The translations under genes were made by a program, and so were the position numbers. From NCBI RefSeq assembly GCF_003318275.1, contig NZ_QOCH01000015.1, forward strand, positions 1,149,677 to 1,213,676: a DNA stretch of 64,000 nucleotides. Direction: 5' to 3'. Source of the stretch: Marinobacter sp. F3R11 (GTDB lineage Bacteria; Pseudomonadota; Gammaproteobacteria; Pseudomonadales; Oleiphilaceae). Numbering within the stretch: position 1 is the stretch's first letter; each line of letters begins with the position of its first letter. Shown piece by piece: positions 53,406 to 63,452 of the stretch. The notes below the pieces were generated by a model that ran no database searches, was not told the origin of the DNA, and saw nothing but the letters and a program-made list of their open reading frames with translations.

Positions 53406-54488
53406 TCATAAAGGTTGAAGCACATCCATCAGGCGGCCGGTTTCCAGCAGCTCGAGAAACTCGTCTCCCATACGCTCACTCTCGGCAATCGCTCTTCGCC
53501 ATGAGCGCTCCCGGCCGCTGTCATCACCAACATAGGTTTCGAAATCCTTACGATCGGGGAGTTTGCGGTCTGGCAGGCCAGCCAGATAGTCCGGAGAAGG
53601 CGCTACCAGCAACACATCCTGTAGGCGGGTCGCATCGCCACGCCGCCAGGGCAAGGTTTTATCAAACCAGCCCGGCACTATCCGATCAGTAAAGTGCGGA
53701 TACAAAACCACTCCCGGCTGCTCATAGGGCAAATCCAGATGGTAATCCAGAAGACCGCCATCCCGGTATATACCACCTGGAGCGCCTGGAATATCCCGAA
53801 CGCCAGACATAACCAATGGGATGGACGCTGAAGCCAGCAATGCAGGCTGAAGATTATCGCGAGTCAGAGGAACTTCATGGCTGAGAAAATCATTCAGGGG
53901 TGCCAGAGGAGCTTTCTGCCGGGCATCATGGAGAATACCCCGTTCCATGAATCGACCGAGGTGGCGCCGGCCTACCATGTTTGCACCTATAGCTCCCATG
54001 AGGCCCAGTCCCAAACGCCCTCTGGATTCAGGCTCAAGCATTCCCAATGTGCGCACAACGACGATATTAAGGCGATACCATGGGTGTTCAAGGATATAAT
54101 CCTCGCGCCCCCCGATCAGTTCTTCGAGGAATTCGACGCTTTGACGGCTGACCTCCGCAGCAGTGACACCTTTCGAAAAGCGCTGTGAGGTATAGAGTTC
54201 GGCCAATCGGGCAAGCTGAGCCCGAGGATTGTCCGACGATGCAATCGCTGCAAACCGCCAGCTACCGATGGACGAACCAATGAGCGAACGCTCCTGTTCA
54301 ACCCGCAGCAGCCAGTCACCAAAAATGGCTTTATCCAGGCCACTGAGACCAAGAGCCTTGGGGCCGCCGGCAGCACCGGGTATCACATGGACATCATCCG
54401 GAGTCAGGGGTTTCTCCTGCAACCGCTGCATGGCTCGGCGACCTGCCCGGATGGTAAGTGCTGGCGCGCGGGTGTGGATAGCGGTCAT
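53406..54488 (-). CDS. patatin-like phospholipase
   Basis: Patatin-family acyl hydrolase of 360 residues, probably cytoplasmic as no signal peptide is seen. It has the oxyanion loop PGAAGGPKALG (about residues 37-47), the nucleophile elbow GSSIGSW (GxSxG, Ser about 73) and the dyad Asp in YRDGGLLDYH (DGG). Substrate is unknown: phospholipids or other acyl lipids. It stands alone, convergent to znuB and divergent from the diguanylate cyclase. Confidence 0.85.
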   Translation of the reverse strand: MTAIHTRAPALTIRAGRRAMQRLQEKPLTPDDVHVIPGAAGGPKALGLSGLDKAIFGDWLLRVEQERSLIGSSIGSWRFAAIASSDNPRAQLARLAELYTSQRFSKGVTAAEVSRQSVEFLEELIGGREDYILEHPWYRLNIVVVRTLGMLEPESRGRLGLGLMGAIGANMVGRRHLGRFMERGILHDARQKAPLAPLNDFLSHEVPLTRDNLQPALLASASIPLVMSGVRDIPGAPGGIYRDGGLLDYHLDLPYEQPGVVLYPHFTDRIVPGWFDKTLPWRRGDATRLQDVLLVAPSPDYLAGLPDRKLPDRKDFETYVGDDSGRERSWRRAIAESERMGDEFLELLETGRLMDVLQPL

Positions 54489-54662
54489 ATAGGGTTTCCC
54501 GTCAACGATCTGTATGAACAGTAATCAGATGGAACGGAGATTTTAACGAAGTGGCCATCAAGGGCCAACTGAACCAAATTAATAATGCATGAAACATCTA
54601 TCCAGGCGCCACCGGGAAAATTCCCATGTTAAACTTTCAAACAACCCTGTAGCGGGGGCTGG

Positions 54663-55799
54663 ATGGCTCTGCTCAGACAGCGGGAGTATGCAGTGAATAC
54701 CTTTTCCTCTACCAATACCATGTCGACCAATCCGACCCTCGCGGTGCTTGGCTTCAAACGGCAGCTTCTTTACCACTTGCACTTATGGGCGTTCATTGCG
54801 GTTGCTCCTTTGGTGGTGGTGCAATGGAAACACAATCATTTCCTGCTCTCATCCCTGCTACTTCTCTTTTGCATTAACGCTGTTCTGGTAATCGTTCTTT
54901 TACGGTTCCGTGACATCTATTTTCTGAAAGGCCGGCTTTTCCCCCTGCTAGCCATGGCTTGCGCAGCATACTCCACATCCATTACCGGGCACGCAGGCGT
55001 TTACCTGGCATATCCTGCCGCCTCAGCCCTGTTCTTCCTCCTGCCGCTGGGGGAGGCCATTGTCTGTAATATCATCTTCATCAGCCTTATGGCCGTGGTT
55101 TCATTTGTTAAATTTCCCGAGGCGGATTTCTGGCGCATCACCTTTTCACTGGGCTTCAACTGCCTGTTCTCCATGATTTTCGCGTGGCTGGTCGGCAAGC
55201 TTCAGAATGAGCTTACCCGACTGGCAACTACCGATCCGCTCACTGGCTGCCTAAACCGGTCGCAACTGGCCGACATTCTGAACAGCAAGATTCGGATGCA
55301 GGAGCGTTATGGGAGAGTATCCAGCCTGATCCTGCTTGATCTGGATTACTTCAAGGCGATTAATGACAAGTGGGGGCACAATGCTGGCGATAAAGTCCTG
55401 AAAGAGATGACTTTGCGTCTACGCAAACGCCTCAGGGAAAACGACCGGCTTTTTCGCATCGGCGGAGAGGAATTCATGATCGTGCTGCCTGAAACCAATA
55501 TGCGGGAGGGTAGTATCCTGGCCCAGCAACTCCTGACCAGCATCAACTCCCGACCGTTTCTGGACGACATCAAAGTGACTGCCAGCGCCAGTATTGCCGA
55601 GGTCAGCAAGGGTGAAACCTGGTCCGTATGGCTGAACCGCGCCGACCAGGCATTATACGAGGCCAAAGCCAGGGGCCGGAATCAGGTGGTGTCTGCTGGC
55701 CGGAGCCTTACTGGCGTTAACGCCCCCCCTGTAAGCACAGCACTCCGTAAACGACTGATCAGGGACGGTCTTTCACGAATACAATATCGTAGATCATAG
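54663..55799 (+). CDS. membrane diguanylate cyclase (GGDEF domain)
   Basis: Makes cyclic di-GMP. The 378-residue protein has five or six N-terminal membrane helices (about residues 35-185, for example SSLLLLFCINAVLVIVLLRF) and a GGDEF domain from about residue 190: TDPLTGCLNRS, LDLDYFKAINDKWGHNAGD, and active-site IGGEEF. An inhibitory I-site RxxD (REND) stands exactly five residues before GGEEF, so product inhibition is expected. ATG with a GGGGG upstream. A further basic tail of 40 residues follows the domain. Confidence 0.92.
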   Translation: MALLRQREYAVNTFSSTNTMSTNPTLAVLGFKRQLLYHLHLWAFIAVAPLVVVQWKHNHFLLSSLLLLFCINAVLVIVLLRFRDIYFLKGRLFPLLAMACAAYSTSITGHAGVYLAYPAASALFFLLPLGEAIVCNIIFISLMAVVSFVKFPEADFWRITFSLGFNCLFSMIFAWLVGKLQNELTRLATTDPLTGCLNRSQLADILNSKIRMQERYGRVSSLILLDLDYFKAINDKWGHNAGDKVLKEMTLRLRKRLRENDRLFRIGGEEFMIVLPETNMREGSILAQQLLTSINSRPFLDDIKVTASASIAEVSKGETWSVWLNRADQALYEAKARGRNQVVSAGRSLTGVNAPPVSTALRKRLIRDGLSRIQYRRS

Positions 55800-55840
55800 A
55801 GATGCCGGGCAAATTCACTTAAGCTTTGAGCCTCGGAGCT

Positions 55841-55868
55841 TAGACCTTGCCGTACTCTGAAGTACAAT
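55841..55868 (+). promoter_or_regulatory. possible sigma-70 promoter of folE
   Basis: TAGACC (four of six), 16 bases, TACAAT (five of six), ending 35 bases before the folE ATG. Confidence 0.4.
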
Positions 55869-55903
55869 CCTGACCCCAACACCATAGAGAGCCGGAAAAG
55901 ATT

Positions 55904-56473
55904 ATGACCAAACTCCTTGACGACCTCGCGGACAACTACCGCGCCATCATCAACGGACTGGGTGAAGACACCAACCGTGAAGGTCTGCAGGACACTCCCA
56001 TGCGGGCTGCCAAGGCCATGCAGTTTCTTACCCGTGGCTACCAGCAGGACCTTGATGACCTCGTCAACAATGCAGTCTTTGAGTCCGCAATGGACGAAAT
56101 GGTTGTAGTTCAGGACATTGAGCTCTACAGCATGTGTGAACATCATATACTGCCTTTTATAGGCAAATGCCACATCGCCTACATGCCCCAGGGACGAGTG
56201 CTGGGCTTATCCAAGTTCGCGCGCATCGTCGATATGTATGCCCGCCGGCTGCAGATCCAGGAAAACCTGACCAGACAGATTGCCGAAGCCATTGAAAGCG
56301 TTACTAATGCCAAAGGCGTTGCCGTGGTGATCGAGGCACAACATATGTGCATGATGATGCGCGGGGTTGAAAAGCAGAACTCGAAGATGAAAACCTCCAT
56401 GATGCTGGGGCAGTTCCGCAAATCCCAGGCAACACGCACAGAATTTTTTAATCTGATCAGCAGTAACCGTTGA
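55904..56473 (+). CDS. folE: GTP cyclohydrolase I
   Basis: First enzyme of pterin synthesis, making dihydroneopterin triphosphate from GTP. The 189-residue protein shows [19 protein letters not shown], zinc ligands in [18 protein letters not shown] and the [11 protein letters not shown] segment. Type IA enzyme with the CEHH motif. Followed by folX after 25 bases, as in Pseudomonas. Confidence 0.96.
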   Translation: MTKLLDDLADNYRAIINGLGEDTNREGLQDTPMRAAKAMQFLTRGYQQDLDDLVNNAVFESAMDEMVVVQDIELYSMCEHHILPFIGKCHIAYMPQGRVLGLSKFARIVDMYARRLQIQENLTRQIAEAIESVTNAKGVAVVIEAQHMCMMMRGVEKQNSKMKTSMMLGQFRKSQATRTEFFNLISSNR

Positions 56474-56498
56474 TTCCTGCGGTTCAGATGGAGGCGGT

Positions 56499-56873
56499 AT
56501 GACAGAAGTTCTCAGCAACCACCAGGCAAGAGTGCAGATCAAGGATTTGCTGCTGCGGGCATATATAGGCATCAAAGAAGAAGAGATAAACAATCAACAG
56601 GATGTGATCATCAATATCTGCCTGACCTACGATGCGGCGGAAGCGATCAGCCGGAACGAAATCACGGCAGCGCTCAACTACCGTACAATCACCAAGCAGA
56701 TTATCAGTCATGTAGATGGCAATCGGTTTGCGCTTCTGGAGCGTCTGACCCACGAAGTGCTCAGCATCGTTATGGAGCATGCAGCTGTCCAGTGGGCACG
56801 AGTGGAAATAGACAAGCCCCACGCGCTACGCTATGCGGAATCCGTATCCGTCTGCCTTGAGGCACACCGTTAG
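56499..56873 (+). CDS. folX: dihydroneopterin triphosphate 2'-epimerase
   Basis: Tunnel-fold protein of 124 residues of the FolB/FolX family: VQIKDLLLRAYIGIKEEEIN at the start, LNYRTITKQIISHVDG and the catalytic-region RFALLERLTHEVL. FolX is preferred to dihydroneopterin aldolase FolB because of the pairing with folE and the IGIKEEE-NNQQDVIIN pattern; FolB cannot be excluded. Its epimer product (monapterin precursor) would feed tetrahydromonapterin synthesis. Confidence 0.82.
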   Translation: MTEVLSNHQARVQIKDLLLRAYIGIKEEEINNQQDVIINICLTYDAAEAISRNEITAALNYRTITKQIISHVDGNRFALLERLTHEVLSIVMEHAAVQWARVEIDKPHALRYAESVSVCLEAHR

Positions 56874-56896
56874 TTCAACACAGGTAGTCCATATCC

Positions 56897-57334
56897 ATGC
56901 CAAGCAATAAACCCGATCAAATGCGTGCCATTCTGGAGCGCATCCACACCATCGCACTTGTGGGCGCCAGCGAGAAAACCAACAGACCCTCCCATGAAGT
57001 CATGGAATTCATGCAGCAGCATGGATATCGGATTATTCCGGTAAATCCGCGTCTTGCTGGCCAGAAAATACTGGGCGAAACCGTCTATGGGGACATAGCC
57101 TCTATACCGGAGCCAGTCGATATGGTTGAGCTGTTCCTTGCACCGGAGCGTACAGATGCCGTTATTGACCAGGCCATTGAACTGAAGGTTCCGGTGCTCT
57201 GGCTGCAGATCGGTGTGATCAATGAAGCAGGTGCCGCCAGGGCTGAGGCTGCAGGTCTGACAGTTGTCATGGATCGCTGCCCGAAGCAGGAAATTCCACG
57301 TCAGGGCATACCAAAAGTCGGCGCCAGGGCCTGA
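56897..57334 (+). CDS. CoA-binding domain protein
   Basis: Rossmann-fold CoA-binding protein of 145 residues, YccU-like. Visible features: HTIALVGASEKTNRPSHEVM (binding loop), GYRIIPVNPRLAGQKILGE, and VPVLWLQIGVINEAGAARAE. The precise role of this family is unknown. It begins 23 bases after folX and may be cotranscribed. Confidence 0.88.
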   Translation: MPSNKPDQMRAILERIHTIALVGASEKTNRPSHEVMEFMQQHGYRIIPVNPRLAGQKILGETVYGDIASIPEPVDMVELFLAPERTDAVIDQAIELKVPVLWLQIGVINEAGAARAEAAGLTVVMDRCPKQEIPRQGIPKVGARA

Positions 57335-57435
57335 GCCACTTGGATTGTCAGGTCAGATCCCCGAAAAAAGTTTTACTATTGTTAATCATCTGTCGCTAAA
57401 CTGACCAATTAATTTTCTGGTAACCGGAGCACTAC

Positions 57436-59700
57436 TTGGAACACTCACCAAAAAAAGTCGGGCTTTTTATGGAGCGCCTGCTGAATCCGGCTATACCGGT
57501 GGTGATCTTCCTTGTTTTTCTGAGTATGGCTACCGGTCTTCGCTACGGTTTGATTCAGCAGTATACCGGGCAAATAGAGGCCAACCTCGAAAATGAAGCC
57601 CGGAGTATGGCCCATAATCTGGAATGGGAATTCAGGGTGCATGCCGACGCTATACGGCGAATGGCCAAGCGTATGGTATCAGATCCGCAAATGTCTGAAA
57701 GCGTATGGCGCGAAGATGCACACAGCTACCTTGAAGATTTTCGTATATATCAGGCCATCGAGTGGATAGACCGGGATTTTTTTATTCGCTGGCTGGAACC
57801 TGAGTCCTCCAATGAAGGCACAAAAGGCTTCAACGTAGCGTTTAATGAACAGCGCAGGGAGGCTCTTGAAGCCGCTATTGAACATGGAAATTACGACATC
57901 TCCGGGGTGATAGAGCTGCATCAGGGTGGTCAGGGTATTGTGATTTATGCTCCGGTCGGCGCCGGAGCTGAAAACAATGGCCTGATTGCGGGCGTCTTCC
58001 GGATGGAAACACTGGCACACCAGCTGATTGCATCCCGGGAACCCTCCATGTTCCGGATTGAGATTCTCAGCAAGGGCGTTCCGGTTTACACCCTGAGCGA
58101 TTTCGAAAGTTCCACCCACCTGATGTCCTACACCGAGCCGGTCAACATTCCTACTCTGGACTGGCAACTCACTGTTCAGCCCTCACCTGAATGGATTGAT
58201 AAACAGCGTAGCCCCTGGCCACGCTGGACGTTCATCACACTTATATGTATGGGTCTACTGACCAGCCTTTCAGCCCTTCTTCTGCAGCTCATACTCAGGC
58301 GCAACAGGGACCTGCTAACGGCCAGAAAGGAACTCGATGAAGAAATTGCTCAGCGCAAAACGATTCAGCAGGACCTTGTGCGGCTTGAGTCAACCGATGT
58401 TCTCACAGGGCTGCCGAACCGGCGCTTCTTTATGGAGGATCTCGCCCATTCACTGAATATTGCGAGTCGCCAGGGGCGCCAGGTGGCACTCGTGATGCTG
58501 GACCTTGACCGTTTTCAGACGCTGAATGATTCTCTCGGACACCAGTTCGGTGATGAGCTGCTCGCTCAGGTTGCCGCAAGGCTCGACCAGCTCAGTGATG
58601 AAGGCATTACTGTAGCTTATTCCGGCGGTGACGAATTCATGATCTGCCAGCAAAACCTGGAAGATATTGACGATGTTATCTATCTGCTTGGCTTGATCAA
58701 ACACTGTTTTGACACGCCTTTTGTGATTCAGGATGAAGCTCATGGAGTCACAGCAACTCTGGGAGTTGCTGTGTATCCCCATAGCGGCCTTGATGCCGAT
58801 ATACTCCTGCGCAATGCCGATATTGCCCTTTATCGCGCCAAGGAACAGGGACGCAATACCTACCAGTTTTATACGGAGGGTATGCAGGAAAGAGAAGTTA
58901 TGCGTCTGGAACTCGAAAAGGATCTCAGTCAGGCTCTTGCAAATAATGAATTTGTACTCCACTACCAGCCACAGGTGAACCTGACCAGCGGCAAGATCAA
59001 CAGCGTTGAGGCACTTATCCGGTGGCAACACCCCCGTCGGGGTTTGCTGTCACCTATAGAATTTATTCCATTGGCAGAAGAAAGCGGCCGGATTACCGAC
59101 ATCGGGCAGTGGGTAGTCATGGCAGCGTGCCGACAGTTGGCCGCCTGGAATGGAACCCGTTTCGAGAACCTGAGGGTAGCGATAAACCTGTCCGGGCGCG
59201 AACTGGATGAAGACAACCTTGTTGACCGTATACGTAATGCTCTGGATGCAGAAGGGATTCCGGCAAACCGGCTAGAGGTAGAACTGACCGAGGAAATTTT
59301 CATTCAGAACATCGAGCACAACCTGGGGCAACTGTCGCGCCTGCATGAACTTGGTATAAAGCTGGCGATCGACGATTTTGGTGTTGGCTATTCCTCTCTG
59401 GCATATCTGCGAGATTTCCCGGTAGATTTTCTGAAAATTGACCGCTCGTTTATCAGGGATATAACTGAGCGTCATGACGATGCGGTCATCACCCGGGCGA
59501 TTATCAATCTCGCCCATAACCTTGGCTTGCATGTTATTGCTGAAGGCGTAGAAACACCGGCACAGCTGGCCTTCCTCAAAAGCCAGGGCTGCGATCTCGT
59601 TCAGGGTTACCTCATCAGCCGCCCGGTTCCGGCGGCCGAACTGGAAAAGTCGCTGGCCAATGGAGCTTTTGAGAAACTCGCGGAAACTTCTGGTTTGTAA
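57436..59700 (+). CDS. membrane GGDEF-EAL cyclic-di-GMP enzyme with CHASE-type sensor
   Basis: 754 residues: membrane helix at about 18-35, an extracytoplasmic CHASE-like sensor (about 45-255), second helix (about 264-286), short coiled coil, GGDEF domain from about 315 with intact SGGDEF but no RxxD I-site, and EAL domain from about 500. EAL catalytic elements are all present: [48 protein letters not shown] and VQGYLISRP, so phosphodiesterase activity is likely. The start is TTG 57436 with CGGAG seven bases upstream; ATG 57469 is an alternative. Confidence 0.92.
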   Translation: MEHSPKKVGLFMERLLNPAIPVVIFLVFLSMATGLRYGLIQQYTGQIEANLENEARSMAHNLEWEFRVHADAIRRMAKRMVSDPQMSESVWREDAHSYLEDFRIYQAIEWIDRDFFIRWLEPESSNEGTKGFNVAFNEQRREALEAAIEHGNYDISGVIELHQGGQGIVIYAPVGAGAENNGLIAGVFRMETLAHQLIASREPSMFRIEILSKGVPVYTLSDFESSTHLMSYTEPVNIPTLDWQLTVQPSPEWIDKQRSPWPRWTFITLICMGLLTSLSALLLQLILRRNRDLLTARKELDEEIAQRKTIQQDLVRLESTDVLTGLPNRRFFMEDLAHSLNIASRQGRQVALVMLDLDRFQTLNDSLGHQFGDELLAQVAARLDQLSDEGITVAYSGGDEFMICQQNLEDIDDVIYLLGLIKHCFDTPFVIQDEAHGVTATLGVAVYPHSGLDADILLRNADIALYRAKEQGRNTYQFYTEGMQEREVMRLELEKDLSQALANNEFVLHYQPQVNLTSGKINSVEALIRWQHPRRGLLSPIEFIPLAEESGRITDIGQWVVMAACRQLAAWNGTRFENLRVAINLSGRELDEDNLVDRIRNALDAEGIPANRLEVELTEEIFIQNIEHNLGQLSRLHELGIKLAIDDFGVGYSSLAYLRDFPVDFLKIDRSFIRDITERHDDAVITRAIINLAHNLGLHVIAEGVETPAQLAFLKSQGCDLVQGYLISRPVPAAELEKSLANGAFEKLAETSGL

Positions 59701-59751
59701 TTGCCTTCTTACGCCTCCAACATTGAATTTGAATTCTTCAGGTGAAATTTT

Positions 59752-60072
59752 ATGAGCACGGGTTATCTGACGCAGGAACAGGACCGTAAACTTCGTCGAT
59801 GGGAACGCTGGAACCGGAATTATTTCATTTTTGCGTTCGTAGCCCTGGTCATTCTTCTGGTTTTCAGCAGCCAGCTCGGGCTTTCCAGTGGCGATGACTG
59901 GGGCCCACTGGGCCTTCTGCTTGCAGCTCTGATTACTCCGATCATTATTTTGCAGTTGCGCCTGTCGTGCCCGGCCTGTGGCCACAAGATTGGCTGGCAA
60001 GCCAAATTGATGGCACCTGACCAGTGCAAAAGCTGTGGCACCTTCCTTCGGGCCAAAAATTCCTCTTCCTGA
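59752..60072 (+). CDS. small membrane protein with zinc-ribbon tail
   Basis: A 106-residue protein that I cannot assign. A basic cytoplasmic start (RKLRRWERWNRN) is followed by two membrane helices (YFIFAFVALVILLVFSS, about residues 24-40, and LGLLLAALITPIIILQL, about 53-69) and a C-terminal CPACGH...CKSCG zinc ribbon (residues 73-95), which would face the cytoplasm. ATG at 59752 follows AGGTGAAAT. Located between the GGDEF-EAL gene and the copper operon. Confidence 0.7.
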   Translation: MSTGYLTQEQDRKLRRWERWNRNYFIFAFVALVILLVFSSQLGLSSGDDWGPLGLLLAALITPIIILQLRLSCPACGHKIGWQAKLMAPDQCKSCGTFLRAKNSSS

Positions 60073-60078
60073 AAACCT

Positions 60079-60110
60079 TTGACCTGTGAGCAGCTCACAG
60101 GTTTTAGACT
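60079..60110 (+). promoter_or_regulatory. MerR-type promoter-operator of the regulator-copA operon
   Basis: TTGACC (-35), a 20-base spacer and TAGACT (-10). The overlong spacer holds a perfect nine-base dyad ACCTGTGAG-CAG-CTCACAGGT starting inside the -35, the hallmark of MerR-family promoters (compare E. coli copA and zntA). The regulator would bind here and untwist the DNA when metal is bound. The hairpin-like dyad resembles a terminator but has only four T after it. Distance to the regulator ATG is 72 bases. Confidence 0.85.
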
Positions 60111-60182
60111 ATCCTTCGTCATTAATATTGCCGGCATTTATATTTCGATGATCGCCCGCGATAGTGTGGAGGACTGCTGAAT

Positions 60183-60614
60183 ATGAAAGTTAAAGAACTC
60201 GCTACTTCCGCCGGAGTGAACCCGGACACTGTTCGCTTTTACACCCGGGAAGGGCTGCTTAAACCCTCCCGAAACCCTGACAACAACTATCAGCACTACG
60301 ACGCTGAGGATCTTCGCCGACTGCGTTTTGCCCGCAAGGCCCGGCAACTGGGTTTTTCATTACCGGAGGTTCGGCAGATTCTGGATCAGGCAGACGATCA
60401 TCACTCGCCCTGCCCTATGGTTCGGGATGTATTCCAGCAGCGACTGGAGGAAGTAGAGCGGGAAATTGTCGAGTTGCAGCAACTGCATAAACGAATGAGA
60501 ACAGCCCTGGACACCTGGCAGGATATGCCGGATGGCACGCCGGATGGCCATACTATTTGCCGGTTGATCGAACATTGGGACGACAGTAATTCAAAAATGC
60601 AGGCTGAGGAGTAA
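60183..60614 (+). CDS. MerR-family heavy-metal-responsive regulator
   Basis: 143 residues: N-terminal winged helix (KVKELATSAGVNPDTVRFYT, EGLLKPSRN, YQHYDAEDLRRLRFARKARQ), dimer helix from about residue 80, and a C-terminal metal site. Potential ligands are Cys77 (SPCPMVRD) and Cys126 (HTICRLIEHW). Copper sensors of the CueR type carry Ser at position 77, whereas sensors of divalent ions carry Cys; so metal choice is not clear although the gene precedes a copper ATPase. It is cotranscribed with copA (six bases apart) and probably autoregulated from the promoter at 60079. ATG preceded by GGAGGA. Confidence 0.9.
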   Translation: MKVKELATSAGVNPDTVRFYTREGLLKPSRNPDNNYQHYDAEDLRRLRFARKARQLGFSLPEVRQILDQADDHHSPCPMVRDVFQQRLEEVEREIVELQQLHKRMRTALDTWQDMPDGTPDGHTICRLIEHWDDSNSKMQAEE

Positions 60615-60620
60615 ACCGCC

Positions 60621-63242
60621 ATGACCGAAGCACCGGTGCTACGCACTACCCTCAGCATTTCCGGCGCCTCCTGCCAGGGGTGCGCAAGGAAAATCCGCAA
60701 TGCTCTGGAGCCACTGACCGGGGATACCAGTCTGGTTGAGGTTAATCTCGAAAATCAGACAGTGGCTTTGCCTGAAAACATTGATGCCAGCGAGGCGGCG
60801 AGAGTTGTCACCGAAACAGGCTTCCCGGCTGAGCCGGTAACCAAGGCTGAACCCCCAGCCAGCTGCTGTTCTACAACATCCGCAAGCCCTGCCCCCAAAG
60901 CGGCTGAACACGAGAACAAGCGGGCCGGGGTTTCGAACAGCACGCCTGAAAACCAAAGAAGGGTCACTCAGGCTGATAACCAGATACACCTGTCAGTTAC
61001 CGGCGCTACCTGCGCCTCCTGCGTCAATACCATCGAGAAAGCGCTGAAGTCAGTTACCGGCGTTAATCATGCCCACATGAATCTCGCTGACAATACTGCC
61101 ACAGCAACGGGCCAGGCAGATCCGAAAGCTCTGGTGCAAGCAGTAACAAGGGCCGGATATGGCGCCAGCGTTATAGAGAATACCGATGCAGCAGACGACC
61201 AGAGACAGGAAGAGGATAAAAAGCGATACAGAACCCTGCTGGTAAAGATGGCTATCAGCCTGGGACTGGGCGTTTGTCTGATGGTATGGGGCATGGGATT
61301 CGGTTCCATGACGGTAACCGATGCAAACCAGAGCATCTGGTTTGGGCTGGGTATGCTGACACTGGCAGTTATGGCCGGTACCGGCGGACATTTTTACGCC
61401 GGTGCCTGGAAGGCATTCAGGCACCACAACGCCAATATGGATACGCTGATTGCGCTGGGTACAGGTACGGCATGGCTGTATTCCATAACAGTTGTGAGTA
61501 TTCCTGAAGCCTTGCCGGAGATGGCGCGACATGTCTATTTTGAAGCCTCGGCCATGATCATCGGTTTGATCAACCTGGGTCAGGCACTGGAGCTCCGGGC
61601 CAAGGGCAAGACCTCCGAAGCAGTTCGCCGGCTACTGGATCTGCGAGCGAAAACGGCGCGGGTTATCCGTGACGGCAAAGAGCAGGATATTCCGGTAGAA
61701 GATGTGTGTAAGGGCGATCATATCCGCGTTCGCCCCGGCGAGAATCTGCCTGTCGACGGGCGCGTCGTTGAGGGCAGCACTCGTATCGACGAAAGCATGC
61801 TCACGGGCGAGCCCATGCCGGTGAGCAAAGCGGTGGATGATGAGGTGTCCGCCGGTACGCTGAATACCCACGGCACGATTGTCTACGAGGCAACAAGAGT
61901 CGGCAGCGAAACTGCCCTGGCCCAGATTATCCACCTGGTGAAAAAAGCTCAGGGCTCTAAGCCGGCCATAGGGCGGCTGGCAGACACGATATCGTCGGTG
62001 TTCGTGCCCGGCGTTATGCTGATTGCCGTGGCTGCAGCGCTGGTCTGGTACAACGTCGGGCCAGAGCCTGCGGTTGTGCATATGATGGTGGCGGCTACCA
62101 CCGTTCTGATCATTGCCTGCCCCTGCGCCCTGGGCCTCGCCACGCCCATGTCGGTAATGGTCGGCGTTGGCAAGGCTGCAGAATACGGAGCCCTGATTCG
62201 CCAGGGGGACGCCCTGCAAACCGCAGGCAAGCTGGATCTGGTGATTCTCGATAAAACCGGAACCATTACCGAAGGCCACCCGGCGGTGACCTTCCTGCAT
62301 GCGATAAATGACGATGAGCAGCAACTGCTGGCTCTGGCTGCAGGTCTGGAGCAGCATTCCGAGCACCCACTCGCAGAAGCCATCATTAATAAAGCCAAAG
62401 AGCAAAATGCGGAACCTCTGAAAGTCACCGGCTTTGAAGCACTGAATGGCAAAGGTGTGGTGGGAGATTTTGATGGGGAACCGGTTCGTCTCGGCAACCG
62501 CCGCTGGCTGGAAGCGGAGGGTCTGTCTCTGAGTGGTCTTAACGACGTAGAAAAAGCCATTACCGAAGAAGCCGGTACACCACTGTTTCTTGCTCTCGGC
62601 ACCAAACTGCTGGGTGTTTTCGGCGTTGCCGACGCCATCAAGGCAGATTCTGAGGACGCCATCCGGCGCATGCACGATGCCGGCATCCGGGTCATGATGG
62701 TCACCGGTGATATCGACGCGACGGCCAAGGCCATTGCCGCCAAGGCCGGTATTGATGAGTACCGCGCTGAAGTTCTGCCGGAAGATAAAGCCGACGTGGT
62801 AAACGAAATGCGCGGTAAGGGCTACACCGTCGCCATGGTGGGCGACGGTATCAACGATGCGCCCGCTCTGGCCGCAGCCGACGTTGGCTTCGCCATCGGC
62901 ACCGGCACCGACGTGGCCATCGAGAGCGCCTCCATCACCCTGATGCGGGGTTCACTGCACGGCGTACCCGATGCCATAGAAATCTCCCGGGCTACCGTAA
63001 AGAACATTCGTCAAAACCTCTTTGGAGCCTTTGTGTACAACAGCCTGGGCATTCCTGTCGCCGCAGGCCTGCTGTATCCGGTCTGGGGCATATTGATGAG
63101 CCCGATCCTTGCCGGGGCCGCCATGTCGCTGTCTTCGGTAACCGTTGTTACCAACGCCAACCGGCTGCGGCTGTTTAAAACCAGTCACAAACCGGTTCAG
63201 GGAACAAACCAAAGCCAACTATCAAAAGGGGAACCGAACTGA
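60621..63242 (+). CDS. copA: copper-exporting P1B-type ATPase CopA
   Basis: Cu(I) efflux pump of 873 residues. Two N-terminal metal-binding domains: the first, divergent, with SCQGC (about residues 15-19), the second with TCASC (about 132-136), separated by a Cys-containing Ala/Ser-rich linker. Eight membrane helices; transmembrane metal site CPC in [13 protein letters not shown]; phosphorylation motif DKTGT; hinge [10 protein letters not shown]. Subgroup markers for Cu(I) are present: [14 protein letters not shown] (N-X6-YN-X4-P) and MSLSS (MxxSS) near the end. Follows the MerR gene by six bases; stop overlaps the next small gene (TGATG). Confidence 0.96.
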   Translation: MTEAPVLRTTLSISGASCQGCARKIRNALEPLTGDTSLVEVNLENQTVALPENIDASEAARVVTETGFPAEPVTKAEPPASCCSTTSASPAPKAAEHENKRAGVSNSTPENQRRVTQADNQIHLSVTGATCASCVNTIEKALKSVTGVNHAHMNLADNTATATGQADPKALVQAVTRAGYGASVIENTDAADDQRQEEDKKRYRTLLVKMAISLGLGVCLMVWGMGFGSMTVTDANQSIWFGLGMLTLAVMAGTGGHFYAGAWKAFRHHNANMDTLIALGTGTAWLYSITVVSIPEALPEMARHVYFEASAMIIGLINLGQALELRAKGKTSEAVRRLLDLRAKTARVIRDGKEQDIPVEDVCKGDHIRVRPGENLPVDGRVVEGSTRIDESMLTGEPMPVSKAVDDEVSAGTLNTHGTIVYEATRVGSETALAQIIHLVKKAQGSKPAIGRLADTISSVFVPGVMLIAVAAALVWYNVGPEPAVVHMMVAATTVLIIACPCALGLATPMSVMVGVGKAAEYGALIRQGDALQTAGKLDLVILDKTGTITEGHPAVTFLHAINDDEQQLLALAAGLEQHSEHPLAEAIINKAKEQNAEPLKVTGFEALNGKGVVGDFDGEPVRLGNRRWLEAEGLSLSGLNDVEKAITEEAGTPLFLALGTKLLGVFGVADAIKADSEDAIRRMHDAGIRVMMVTGDIDATAKAIAAKAGIDEYRAEVLPEDKADVVNEMRGKGYTVAMVGDGINDAPALAAADVGFAIGTGTDVAIESASITLMRGSLHGVPDAIEISRATVKNIRQNLFGAFVYNSLGIPVAAGLLYPVWGILMSPILAGAAMSLSSVTVVTNANRLRLFKTSHKPVQGTNQSQLSKGEPN

Positions 63243-63358
63243 TGGAAACTATACTGGTCAATGCTGGTGGTCTTGTTCTGATGGCCGCGATCATTTGGTG
63301 GTTCTGGCTCTCACCATCGGATAGCGATGCCCCCACTGGAATGGATAGCCAGCACTGA
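63242..63358 (+). CDS. 38-residue membrane micropeptide coupled to copA
   Basis: A short gene starting inside the copA stop codon (TGATG) with AAGGGG about nine bases upstream, so translation is probably coupled. The peptide has one strongly hydrophobic, Trp-rich helix (ILVNAGGLVLMAAIIWWFWL, residues 4-23) and a polar, acidic tail of 15 residues ending in SQH. It has no Cys, but three Met and one C-terminal His. I do not recognise a family. It could be a small accessory subunit of the pump. Confidence 0.6.
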   Translation: METILVNAGGLVLMAAIIWWFWLSPSDSDAPTGMDSQH

Positions 63359-63452
63359 GTACCTGCCCAGGATATTTTCCAGGGCAACACAGATACAATA
63401 CTGCGAAATACCAATAAAACGCTTTATCGCAGCAAACCTGAATTAACCCCCT

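Noticed and set aside
60082-60106. Hairpin ACCTGTGAG/CTCACAGGT read as a rho-independent terminator
   Set aside because: Only four T follow, and it sits exactly between a -35 and a -10 as the dyad of a MerR-type promoter just before a MerR gene.
61632-62675. A 347-codon minus-strand frame opposite copA
   Set aside because: Fully antisense to the conserved catalytic core of copA, with no family features; a shadow frame.
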